In this document: positions 6,538-12,322 of the stretch, piece after piece
Position numbering within the stretch: the stretch's first letter is position 1
Layout: each line of letters opens with the position of its first letter
Source of the DNA: Fimenecus sp052273845
Lineage (GTDB): Bacteria; Bacillota; Clostridia; Oscillospirales; Acutalibacteraceae
Assembly (NCBI GenBank): GCA_052273845.1
Contig: DAVZHM010000058.1
Coordinates: 1 to 12,322, forward strand
DNA length: 12,322 nucleotides
Direction: 5' to 3'
Made by a program: the position numbers and the translations under genes
The notes under the pieces: model-generated
The model's database searches: none
Told to the model about the DNA's origin: nothing
What the model saw: the letters and a program-made list of their open reading frames with translations, nothing else

Positions 6538-7893
6538 TTAGTTTTTCAAACTTTGAAGCGGGGCGGGGATTCTGCCGCCGCGGTGAATGAATTTCGCGGG
6601 CGAAGCGGTGTTGAGCTTCATCACGGGGCCGTACCCCAAAAGTCCGCCGAAGTTGAGCGTGTCGCCGATGTCTTTGCCAATCGCGGGAATCACGCGCACC
6701 GCCGTAGTTTTGGAATTGACCATACCGATAGCGGCTTCGTCTGCAATAATGCCCGAAATGACTTCGGCGCTTGTGTCTCCGGGAATGATAATCATATCCA
6801 AACCGACAGAGCAAACGGCGGTCATCGCTTCCAATTTCTCAATGGAAAGCGTGCCGTTTTCAGCGGCGGCAATCATACCTGCGTCCTCTGAAACGGGAAT
6901 AAACGCGCCCGAAAGTCCGCCGACATGCGAAGAAGCCATAACGCCGCCTTTTTTCACAGCGTCATTTAACAAAGCAAGGCAAGCGGTTGTGCCGTGCGCG
7001 CCGCATTGCTCCAAGCCCATTTCTTCCAAAATGTGCGCCACCGAGTCGCCGACAGCGGGGGTGGGGGCAAGCGACAAATCCACAATGCCGAACGGTACGC
7101 CCAAACGCTTTGCCGCTTCTTTGGCAACCAACTGCCCGACGCGGGTGATTTTGAATGCGGTTTTCTTGACGGTGTCCGCCACATCGGTGATGTTGCCGTC
7201 AGGGATTTTCGCAAGCGCCGCACGCACAACGCCGGGGCCTGAAACGCCGACATTGATAACGCAGTCCGATTCGCCGACACCGTGGAAGGCGCCCGCCATA
7301 AAGGGATTGTCCTCGGGTGCGTTGCAGAATACCACGAGTTTCGCAGGGCCGATACAACCTTTGTCCGCCGTGATTTCCGCCGCCTCGCGCACGATTTTGC
7401 CCATGGTGGCAACCGCGTCCATATTGATGCCCGCTTTCGTCGAGCCGATGTTTACACTTGAGCAGATATGCTCCGTTTCGGCAAGCGCTTCGGGAATACT
7501 TCTTATTAACGCTTCATCGCCCGCGGCAAAGCCTTTTTGCACAAGCGCGGAATAGCCGCCGATGAAGTTGACGCCGACAGTCTGCGATGCCTTTTCCAAG
7601 GTTTTGGCATACAAAACGGGGTCGCCGCCGCTTGCGGCAACGAGCATGGAAATGGGCGTTACGGCAATGCGCTTGTGAATAATCGGAATGCCGTATTCCT
7701 TTTCGATATTTTCGCCCGTCTGAACCAAGTGTTCCGCCTGACGGCAGATTTTGTCATAAACCTTGTCGCAGGAGGCGTGAATATCCGAATCCGCACAACT
7801 CAAAAGCGAAATGCCCATCGTAATGGTGCGAATATCCAAATTCTCCTCCCGAATCATGTTAATGGTTTCGAGTATATCGTGTGTGTTAATCAT
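6538..7893 (-). CDS. UPF0210 (DUF711, PFL-like fold) family protein of unknown activity
   Basis: Full-length 451-residue member of UPF0210/DUF711, often labelled 'PFL family protein' for its pyruvate-formate-lyase-like fold; no enzymatic activity is firmly assigned. Family landmarks: N-terminal NLDIRTITMGISLL (18-31), GVGESDCVINVGVSGPG (205-221), APTPAVGDS (276-284), SSHVGGLSGAFIPV (321-334), and the closing signature FIHRGGRIPAP...SLKN (435-451). I see no canonical glycyl-radical motif, so a radical mechanism is not implied. It is probably cytosolic. The start ATG 7893 follows AAAGGA at good spacing. It lies 16 nt downstream of an ACT-domain gene on the same strand; the same pair is adjacent in Streptococcus pneumoniae (SP_0238/SP_0239), which argues for a joint role, perhaps amino-acid-controlled. 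Confidence 0.92.
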   Translation of the reverse strand: MINTHDILETINMIREENLDIRTITMGISLLSCADSDIHASCDKVYDKICRQAEHLVQTGENIEKEYGIPIIHKRIAVTPISMLVAASGGDPVLYAKTLEKASQTVGVNFIGGYSALVQKGFAAGDEALIRSIPEALAETEHICSSVNIGSTKAGINMDAVATMGKIVREAAEITADKGCIGPAKLVVFCNAPEDNPFMAGAFHGVGESDCVINVGVSGPGVVRAALAKIPDGNITDVADTVKKTAFKITRVGQLVAKEAAKRLGVPFGIVDLSLAPTPAVGDSVAHILEEMGLEQCGAHGTTACLALLNDAVKKGGVMASSHVGGLSGAFIPVSEDAGMIAAAENGTLSIEKLEAMTAVCSVGLDMIIIPGDTSAEVISGIIADEAAIGMVNSKTTAVRVIPAIGKDIGDTLNFGGLLGYGPVMKLNTASPAKFIHRGGRIPAPLQSLKN

Positions 7894-7909
7894 ACTTTAT
7901 GTTCCTTTG

Positions 7910-8179
7910 TCAAATTCTGTGCATCGAATTGAAAATATCTTCGTGCATGGCGTTGACGGAAAGATTCATTTCCTTGCCGAGTGCTTCCGCCTTATCGGCA
8001 AGCACGGTGAAGGGGACATTGCAGTTTGAAACGTCCGCCAGCATAATCATACAAAACATATCCTGCAAAATGCTTTGTGTCACTTCAATAATATTCACAT
8101 TGTGTTCTGCACACATTGCGGAAACCTTCGCAAGAATTCCGACGGTATCCCGCCCGACTACGGTAATAATCGCACGCAT
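7910..8179 (-). CDS. Stand-alone ACT-domain protein (UPF0237)
   Basis: Single ACT domain of 89 residues, the usual length for UPF0237. The opening MRAIITVVGRDTVGILAKVSA is the typical first strand and ligand-binding loop of amino-acid-binding ACT domains (glycine at the loop, then an amphipathic helix). ACT domains generally dimerise and bind small ligands such as amino acids; the ligand here is unknown. The start ATG 8179 sits eight bases after GGAGG (8192-8188); a longer open frame to 8269 adds 30 residues unlike the family and is rejected. It is first gene of an operon with the UPF0210 gene 16 nt downstream, so it may be its regulatory subunit. Similarity to the GcvR-type ACT proteins exists, but GcvR has two ACT domains. 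Confidence 0.92.
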   Translation of the reverse strand: MRAIITVVGRDTVGILAKVSAMCAEHNVNIIEVTQSILQDMFCMIMLADVSNCNVPFTVLADKAEALGKEMNLSVNAMHEDIFNSMHRI

Positions 8180-8187
8180 TTTTTTGA

Positions 8188-8192
8188 CCTCC
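8188..8192 (-). promoter_or_regulatory. Ribosome binding site that fixes the ACT-gene start
   Basis: GGAGG (minus strand), followed by an eight-base spacer and ATG 8179. It decides against the 30-residue-longer reading frame that starts at 8269, which would also begin upstream of the predicted promoter. Confidence 0.8.
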
Positions 8193-8209
8193 GAAAAATT
8201 GTTGCACAT

Positions 8210-8239
8210 ATCATACCATACTCTGTGACGAAATGACAG
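8210..8239 (-). promoter_or_regulatory. Probable promoter of the ACT-UPF0210 operon
   Basis: On the minus strand CTGTCA (8239-8234; four of six), an 18-bp spacer, then TATGAT (8215-8210; five of six), with TG one base before the -10 box. An imperfect operator-like repeat CTCTGT...ACAGAG (8221-8226 and 8236-8241) overlaps the -35 box and spacer. Confidence 0.5.
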
Positions 8240-8252
8240 AGCATTTTGAAAA

Positions 8253-8271
8253 TTTTGCAAAAATTGCAAAA
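8253..8271. promoter_or_regulatory. Perfect 19-bp palindrome, candidate operator
   Basis: TTTTGCAA-AAA-TTGCAAAA: two 8-bp arms in perfect inverted symmetry with a 3-bp centre. It lies between the divergent ACT-UPF0210 and PHP genes, just upstream of the ACT promoter and close to the -35 zone of the PHP gene. The size and symmetry fit a dimeric helix-turn-helix repressor site; no regulator gene is in the window to match it to. The rest of the gap 8180-8345 is A+T rich. Confidence 0.5.
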
Positions 8272-8297
8272 AAACAGTATGCCAAACGCATAAAATA

Positions 8298-8306
8298 TGA
8301 TAAAAT
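8298..8306 (+). promoter_or_regulatory. Candidate extended -10 element for the PHP-ispE operon
   Basis: TGATAAAAT, the same extended -10 sequence as in the dockerin promoter, about 40 nt before ATG 8346. I see no good -35 hexamer at 16-18 bp; TTGCAA at 8264-8269 is too far away. It is offered as the best candidate only. Confidence 0.3.
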
Positions 8307-8345
8307 ACCCTATATAGTGAAGAAAATAAAGCGAGGCGAACACAA

Positions 8346-9158
8346 ATGTTTCAAAAAAAACTCGATTTACATGTACATACGGACAATTCTCCCGACGGCA
8401 ACCATTCGCCGATGTTCATTTGCGAACATGCCGAATTTGACGGGATGCGCGCCATCGCCTTGACCGACCATTGCGAAGTGGATGCCTACAAATCCGAACG
8501 GTATGACAAACGCGTACAGCAGGCATATTTTGAGGCGTCCAAAGCGCAGTCCGCGTTTCGCGGCAAGGTGCTTGTGCTGCGCGGAATAGAACTCGGTCAG
8601 CCGCATTACGACAAAGAAACCGCCAATGCCATACTTTCGGCGCGGAATTACGATGTGGTCATCGGTTCGGTGCACAATCTGCGCGGCAAAGAGGATTTCT
8701 ATTTTATGGAGCGCTTTGATGAGCGCGAGGTGCATGCACTGTTGACGGAATACTTTGAAGAACTCTTAAATATGCTTGCATGGGGCAATTTCGATGTGTT
8801 GGCGCACCTTACCTATCCGCTTCGGTATTTTTATGCGAAATCGGGTATTTCTGTGGACTTGTCGGAATACCAAACGCAAATTGACGAGATTTTAAAGCGT
8901 ACCGCCGAAACGGGCAAAGCGCTTGAGATTAACACGGCAGGACTTCGCCAACCCATTGGGAAACTGTCGCCCGAACTGGAAACCGTGCGCCGTTTTTATG
9001 AACTCGGCGGGGAATATGTCACCTACGGTTCTGACGCCCACTATGCGGAAGATGTCGGAAAAGGGATGGAAGAAGCCTACAATACTATGCTTGCGGCGGG
9101 ATTTACGGAACTGACGATGTTCCAACAGAGAACCCCGCTGAAAATGAAGATTGAATGA
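8346..9158 (+). CDS. PHP-domain phosphoesterase, histidinol-phosphatase (HisK/HisJ) type
   Basis: PHP-superfamily metal-dependent phosphoesterase of 270 residues, the length of bacterial PHP-type histidinol-phosphatases. The trinuclear metal-site ligands are all present: H9 and H11 (LHVHTD), D41-H42 (ALTDHCE), E82 (GIELG), H110 (GSVHNL), H154 (DVLAHLTYP), E194 (EINT) and D230/H232 (YGSDAH). In histidine synthesis this enzyme converts histidinol phosphate to histidinol; no other his gene is here, so another phosphate ester is also possible. The ribosome binding site is GAGGCGA. It is the likely first gene of a co-directional unit, with ispE only 25 nt downstream. Confident for the family, moderate for the substrate. 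Confidence 0.88.
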   Translation: MFQKKLDLHVHTDNSPDGNHSPMFICEHAEFDGMRAIALTDHCEVDAYKSERYDKRVQQAYFEASKAQSAFRGKVLVLRGIELGQPHYDKETANAILSARNYDVVIGSVHNLRGKEDFYFMERFDEREVHALLTEYFEELLNMLAWGNFDVLAHLTYPLRYFYAKSGISVDLSEYQTQIDEILKRTAETGKALEINTAGLRQPIGKLSPELETVRRFYELGGEYVTYGSDAHYAEDVGKGMEEAYNTMLAAGFTELTMFQQRTPLKMKIE

Positions 9159-9183
9159 ATGTGTTTCATAGAAAGGACTTTGC

Positions 9184-10056
9184 ATGATTGTTCAAGCGGC
9201 GGCGAAAATCAATTTGATGCTGGATGTGCTGGGGACTCTGCCCGACGGGTATCATAGCCTGTTTATGGTGATGCAGTCTGTCGGCTGTTATGATTTTGTG
9301 GAAGTCAAACGCACAAATTCCGAAAAAATCGAAATTCTGACCGATGATGAACGCGTCCCAAAGGGCGAAAAAAATATCGCGTACAAAGCGGCACAGGCGT
9401 TTTTTGCGGCAACCCATGTGCAAAATACGGGCATTTCCATCGCCATTGAAAAGCATATTCCCATGGCGGCGGGGCTTGCCGGCGGCAGTGCCGATGCGGC
9501 GGGTGTTTTGTATGCGCTCAACGCTCTGTTCCAAACCGATTTGCCGATTTCTGCGTTACAGCGTATCGGGGAGCGCGTCGGGGCGGATGTGCCGTTTGCT
9601 CTTTCGGGCGGCACGGCGCTTTGTATGGACAAGGGCGGGGTGATTGCACCGCTTTTGCCGCTTCAAAATAAATGGGTTGTGCTTTGCAAACCGCAAATGG
9701 ATGTTTCCACGGTTTCGGCATATCAGCAGTTAGATGAAGCACCCCATCTGCGCCATGCGGACAAAAACGCGATGCTGTATGCCGTGCACACGGGGGATTA
9801 CGCGTTGTTGTGCGAAAAGGCGGACAATGTTTTTGAACAGGTGATTGAGGTACCTGCGCGCCCCGTAATCAAAGGCATTATGCGCAAACACGGTGCAGAC
9901 CTTGCCTTAATGAGCGGAAGCGGCCCTACGGTATACGGGCTGTTTTGTGAAAAAGATAAAGCCGAACGGTGCGCTTACGAACTGAAAAAACAGTTCCCCC
10001 AAACCGTTTTGTGCGAAACCGTTGCGCGCGGCGTGGAAACGGTGGAAGAATCATGA
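9184..10056 (+). CDS. ispE: 4-(cytidine 5'-diphospho)-2-C-methyl-D-erythritol kinase
   Basis: GHMP-superfamily kinase of the MEP pathway. It phosphorylates CDP-methylerythritol on the 2-hydroxyl with ATP, on the way to isopentenyl diphosphate for undecaprenol and quinone synthesis. The 290 residues match IspE. Motifs in order: AAKINLMLDVLG with catalytic K8, DGYH (21-24), the ATP-binding glycine-rich loop PMAAGLAGGSADAA (93-106), catalytic D135 in VGADVPF, and MSGSGPTVYGLF (243-254). The start is ATG 9184 after GAAAGGA. Its last codon and TGA overlap the ATG of the next small gene (ATGA), implying coupled translation. It lies 25 nt after the PHP gene; the metabolic tie between the two is not obvious. 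Confidence 0.96.
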   Translation: MIVQAAAKINLMLDVLGTLPDGYHSLFMVMQSVGCYDFVEVKRTNSEKIEILTDDERVPKGEKNIAYKAAQAFFAATHVQNTGISIAIEKHIPMAAGLAGGSADAAGVLYALNALFQTDLPISALQRIGERVGADVPFALSGGTALCMDKGGVIAPLLPLQNKWVVLCKPQMDVSTVSAYQQLDEAPHLRHADKNAMLYAVHTGDYALLCEKADNVFEQVIEVPARPVIKGIMRKHGADLALMSGSGPTVYGLFCEKDKAERCAYELKKQFPQTVLCETVARGVETVEES

Positions 10057-10187
10057 AAAATCGGTATGCGGCGGCGCTGTTGGCGTTCGCTTTAACGGTT
10101 TTGGCAATTTTATTGCTTGTGTCGGTATTTCGCGACAATCGTGTTGTTATGCACACACCGTCGGAATACACGGTGCAGGCACGGTAA
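10053..10187 (+). CDS. 44-residue single-pass membrane microprotein, unknown function
   Basis: A short open reading frame whose ATG overlaps the ispE stop codon by 4 nt (ATGA) and is preceded by GGTGGAAGAA, a usable ribosome binding site. The product has a basic N-terminus (MKNR), one hydrophobic helix at about residues 5-26 (AAALLAFALTVLAILLLVSVF) and a short polar tail ending in TVQAR. It resembles a bitopic membrane microprotein or an uncleaved signal anchor. It is followed after 34 nt by the patatin-like gene on the same strand. Its position, coupling to ispE and clean membrane helix support a real gene, but I recognise no family. Confidence 0.6.
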   Translation: MKNRYAAALLAFALTVLAILLLVSVFRDNRVVMHTPSEYTVQAR

Positions 10188-10221
10188 ACTTTTTCGAAAA
10201 TAAGAATCGAGGTGTTTTTCA

Positions 10222-11343
10222 ATGCGTCCTTATGGGTTGATTTTGGCGGGCGGCGGCGCAAAAGGCGCCTATCAAATCGGTGCGTGGAAAGCCATGCGCG
10301 AACTCGGCGTGCAGATTGAGGCGATTGCAGGCGTTTCCATCGGTGCGATTAACGGCGCACTGATTGCAGAAGACGATTTTGACAAGACGCTCGAACTTTG
10401 GAACAATGTGGAAGTGAAAGACGGCATTCACATCGAGGCAAAACTGAAAGCGCCCGAAAATCTGTTCAGTTTTTCCAATTTGCCGCAGATTTTCCACGAG
10501 GTAATTAAAAACGGCGGCGTGGATGTAACACCCGCCCGCGACTTAATTGCGCGCTATGTCGATGAATCCGCGGTGCGCGCGTCGCAAATCCCGCTGGGGC
10601 TTGTGACTTTCCAACTTTCATCCATGAAACCCGTGGAAGTGTTTTTGGATGAAATCGAAGACGGGCGGCTGATTGATTATTTGATGCTTTCCGCACGCTT
10701 TCCGGGTTTGCACAACGAAAGTCCCGACGGCGCGAAATATTTAGACGGCGGCGTGTATGATAATGCCCCGATCGGTATGCTTCGCAAGCGCGGCATTAAC
10801 CGTTTTATTGTGGTGGATATTTCCAATATGAAAGGCATCGGGCATAAAACCGACCTTTCGTGTGCTGATATTATTTACATTCGTCCGAATGACCCGAAAG
10901 AACTCGGCGAGGCGTTTGAATTTGACAAATCCAAGACCGAAATGCGCATCCAAATGGGCTATTTGGACGCCAAAAAAGCGTTTGGTGTTTTGGGCGGGCA
11001 GAAATACTATTTCCAACCGAAAGAATACAAAAAAATGCAGGCACTGTACGGGTACAAAGCCTGTACCGAATTGGAAGAATTGGCGTTAGAACGCGGTGTG
11101 GAACGCTTAACGGTTTACACCCACAACCGTTTTATGCGCAGCGTCCTTGCGGCAGAGAATGCACCCGAAGAGAATACGGACTCCGAATTGGAAATCCTTG
11201 CGGACTCGCTTTTGCGTAAAGCACAGCCGCTTTTGGAAAAAGCACCGGAGGAACTTGTCCGCAAAATCCGCCGTCCGCGCAAAAAAGTGCCGAAATACCC
11301 GCAGGCACTCGCGGCGTTGGAAGCATTTCGGCACGCAAAATGA
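10222..11343 (+). CDS. Patatin-like phospholipase / acyl hydrolase
   Basis: Patatin-family serine hydrolase of 373 residues. The N-terminal oxyanion-hole loop LAGGGAKGAYQIG (8-20), the nucleophile S39 in GVSIG and the catalytic aspartate D175 in YLDGGVYDN form the complete Ser-Asp dyad. The domain covers about residues 1-205. The remaining ~170 residues are not clearly part of the patatin core and end in a highly charged tail (RKIRRPRKK near 348-355), which could bind anionic membrane or nucleic acid. The family hydrolyses fatty-acyl ester bonds of phospholipids; no signal peptide is present, so it probably acts on the inner face of the membrane. The start ATG 10222 follows GAGGTG. It is the last gene of the PHP-ispE unit; its stop lies 3 nt from the stop of a convergent gene, with no terminator between. 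Confidence 0.92.
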   Translation: MRPYGLILAGGGAKGAYQIGAWKAMRELGVQIEAIAGVSIGAINGALIAEDDFDKTLELWNNVEVKDGIHIEAKLKAPENLFSFSNLPQIFHEVIKNGGVDVTPARDLIARYVDESAVRASQIPLGLVTFQLSSMKPVEVFLDEIEDGRLIDYLMLSARFPGLHNESPDGAKYLDGGVYDNAPIGMLRKRGINRFIVVDISNMKGIGHKTDLSCADIIYIRPNDPKELGEAFEFDKSKTEMRIQMGYLDAKKAFGVLGGQKYYFQPKEYKKMQALYGYKACTELEELALERGVERLTVYTHNRFMRSVLAAENAPEENTDSELEILADSLLRKAQPLLEKAPEELVRKIRRPRKKVPKYPQALAALEAFRHAK

Positions 11344-11346
11344 GAT

Positions 11347-11874
11347 TTATATCTGTTCGCAGAACAGCGACAGATACTGTTCCCCCGAAAATACCGAATA
11401 ACGGTGTTTTTCTGTTTCACCGACAAAACCGAACGGTGCAAATGTAAGCGTTTCAGGCAAAATGCCCGCCGTGCGCACGGCGCTGTCTGCGGTGTGTATA
11501 TCTTGTACGGTCAACACGGCGCAAAGCGCGGTGTAGACCTCGTACACGGCAGAGAAGGTGTCGGCGGTGTAGGTGCCGCCTTCGGGAATACAGGTCAGTT
11601 GCAGGGCGGTTACCGTGCCCGCAGTGTCCACACAAAGCGTCAAAAGCGCGGTTAGATTTTCCGAAACCGTCATATGGCAGTTGTATTCGCTGACCGCTTC
11701 CGTCGGTTCGCTGAAAAAATTTTCAGGCGCGAGCACTTCCGCGTTTTGCAAGGCGTTATATCGCTTGCAAAATTCAGGAATATCCATATTTCGCTGTTTC
11801 GTGCACCCATTCAGGAGAAACAACAGCAAAAAAAGCGCCGCCGCGGCGCGAATCGGTGTTTGTGTGTGTTTCAT
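11347..11874 (-). CDS. Lipoprotein of unknown function
   Basis: Predicted exported lipoprotein of 175 residues: basic N-terminus, hydrophobic stretch (about residues 10-21) and the lipobox L21-N-G-C24, so the mature protein would be lipid-anchored on the outer face of the membrane. The rest has no family that I recognise. It has several further cysteines (for example YNCHM and LTLCVD), which could form disulfides outside the cell. The start ATG 11874 is chosen because AAGGGTG lies nine bases before it; the alternative GTG at 11886 overlaps that site. It converges on the patatin gene and diverges from the membrane fusion protein gene, so its partner cannot be read from context. Confidence 0.75.
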   Translation of the reverse strand: MKHTQTPIRAAAALFLLLFLLNGCTKQRNMDIPEFCKRYNALQNAEVLAPENFFSEPTEAVSEYNCHMTVSENLTALLTLCVDTAGTVTALQLTCIPEGGTYTADTFSAVYEVYTALCAVLTVQDIHTADSAVRTAGILPETLTFAPFGFVGETEKHRYSVFSGEQYLSLFCEQI

Positions 11875-11903
11875 GTTTCTGTTCACCCTTTGTTCATATT
11901 TTC

Positions 11904-11931
11904 TTTACAAAAATATATGGCAAACGGTCAA
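11904..11931 (-). promoter_or_regulatory. Weak candidate promoter of the lipoprotein gene
   Basis: On the minus strand TTGACC (11931-11926; five of six), a 16-bp spacer, then TGTAAA (11909-11904; four of six). It lies about 30 nt before ATG 11874. The divergent gap 11875-12005 is otherwise A+T rich (TATAAAATTATA near 11939-11950). I could not find a convincing -35/-10 pair for the plus-strand gene. Confidence 0.35.
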
Positions 11932-11993
11932 GAAATATTATAAAATTATATGTGTGAGTTTTGTCTTTTTGCGGCAAAAACAACCATAGGGAA

Positions 11994-12002
11994 AGCGGTG
12001 AT
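11994..12002 (+). promoter_or_regulatory. Ribosome binding site that supports a TTG start
   Basis: AGCGGTGAT matches the extended anti-Shine-Dalgarno partner (AGGAGGTGAT) at eight of nine compared positions, with the core ending seven bases before TTG 12006. It supports a rare start codon for the membrane fusion protein gene. Confidence 0.6.
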
Positions 12003-12005
12003 GTT

Positions 12006-12322
12006 TTGTTTAAGAAAACAAAGAATTGGACCAAAAAGAAAAAAGCAACCGTGGCAATTTTGGTAATTGTCGTAGCCGCATTGATTATTTCGATTGTCTA
12101 TGCCAATTTCAAACCCGACGAATTGCCGAGTTATGCACTTTCTGAAGTGCAAAAAGGCGATATTCAGTCCACGTTTGATACGCAAGGCGTAGTCGAGTCG
12201 GGCGACACCGAGAGTTATACCGCCGCAAGCGGTGTGCAGGTTGTGTCCGTCAATGTTGCCGTCGGCGACCGTGTTTCCGAAGGGCAGCAACTTGCAACCT
12301 TTGATGTATCTTCCTTAAACAA
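12006..12322 (+). CDS. HlyD/MacA-type membrane fusion protein (efflux periplasmic-adaptor family), 3' end outside window
   Basis: First 105 residues of an adaptor protein for an ABC-type exporter. After a lysine-rich N-terminus comes one membrane helix (about residues 14-32), then EVQKGDIQSTFDTQGVVES, a typical opening of the family, and the biotinyl-lipoyl-like hairpin VVSVNVAVGDRVSEGQQLATFD (79-100). In Gram-positive bacteria such proteins usually sit next to a MacB-like ATPase and an FtsX-like permease; these would lie beyond the right edge. The start is TTG 12006: AGCGGTGAT lies at ideal Shine-Dalgarno register, no ATG or GTG is in frame between the upstream stop (11955-11957) and the homologous region, and ATG 12001 is out of frame and soon stops. 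Truncated by the window. Confidence 0.82.
   Translation, partial: MFKKTKNWTKKKKATVAILVIVVAALIISIVYANFKPDELPSYALSEVQKGDIQSTFDTQGVVESGDTESYTAASGVQVVSVNVAVGDRVSEGQQLATFDVSSLN

Noticed and set aside
6587..7555. Plus-strand open frame (322 codons) opposite the UPF0210 gene
   Set aside because: A Ser/Ala/Pro-rich shadow translation with no ribosome binding site; the minus-strand frame matches a known family from end to end.
8180..8269. 30-residue N-terminal extension of the ACT protein
   Set aside because: GGAGG is correctly spaced only for ATG 8179, the extension is not part of the ACT fold, and it runs across the predicted promoter.
9969..10052. Upstream extension of the microprotein frame into ispE
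   Set aside because: The translation from 9969 is Arg-rich shadow sequence inside ispE; the ATG at 10053 has its own ribosome binding site and gives a clean membrane protein.
11875..11886. GTG start for the lipoprotein gene at 11886
   Set aside because: The GTG overlaps the AAGGGTG ribosome binding site, which is properly spaced for ATG 11874; the signal peptide is complete from that ATG.
12001..12054. Short frame from ATG 12001
   Set aside because: It reaches a stop within about 20 codons and is out of frame with the membrane fusion protein coding sequence.
1..12322. CRISPR array, tRNA/rRNA genes, insertion sequences, attachment sites, riboswitches
   Set aside because: Looked for and not seen: no regularly spaced repeats, no tRNA-like cloverleaf in the gaps, no transposase or integrase motifs, and the intergenic leaders are too short for known riboswitch classes.

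Overview
The window looks like chromosomal DNA from an anaerobic Gram-positive bacterium of the class Clostridia, most likely an Oscillospirales/Ruminococcaceae-type gut or rumen organism. That assignment is an inference from: a secreted type I dockerin protein, a GH95 alpha-L-fucosidase, a catabolic-type glutamate dehydrogenase, the UPF0237/UPF0210 (ACT + PFL-like) gene pair, ispE of the MEP isoprenoid pathway, strong AGGAGG-type ribosome binding sites, TTGACA/TATAAT-like promoters, and intrinsic terminators. I see no rRNA, tRNA, CRISPR array, insertion sequence or phage gene. Coding density is high and gene order is compact.

Layout, left to right. (1) 2-1345 (+): an M28 metallopeptidase, cut at the left edge, whose catalytic domain is interrupted by two hydrophobic hairpins. 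(2) 1431-1462: a probably bidirectional terminator. (3) 1524-3902 (-): a GH95 alpha-L-fucosidase with its own promoter. (4) 4018-5271 (-): a Glu/Leu/Phe/Val-type glutamate dehydrogenase ending in its own terminator. (5) 5272-5485: a divergent promoter region in which both promoters carry the same 13-bp block around the -35 box, in opposite orientation. (6) 5486-6448 (+): an exported dockerin protein with an unrecognised C-terminal domain. (7) 6477-6514: a perfect 14-bp bidirectional terminator. (8) 6538-8179 (-): a two-gene operon, ACT-domain protein then UPF0210 protein. (9) 8180-8345: a second divergent control region containing a perfect 19-bp palindrome. (10) 8346-11343 (+): a likely operon of PHP phosphoesterase, ispE, a 44-residue membrane microprotein overlapping ispE by 4 nt, and a patatin-like hydrolase. 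(11) 11347-11874 (-): a lipoprotein of unknown function, convergent with the patatin gene with only 3 nt between stop codons. (12) 12006-12322 (+): the start of an HlyD/MacA-type membrane fusion protein, beginning at TTG and cut by the right edge.

How the genes work together: most of the window is housekeeping and accessory metabolism rather than one dedicated system. The best-supported functional units are the ACT/UPF0210 pair (conserved elsewhere, activity unknown) and the PHP-ispE-microprotein-patatin transcription unit, which places a tiny membrane protein between isoprenoid synthesis and a lipid-acyl hydrolase. The shared promoter block suggests that glutamate dehydrogenase and the secreted dockerin protein may be co-regulated. 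I found no convincing evidence of a wholly new defence or mobile system. The most novel material is the dockerin protein's C-terminal domain, the microprotein, the membrane-interrupted M28 peptidase and the two symmetrical control regions.
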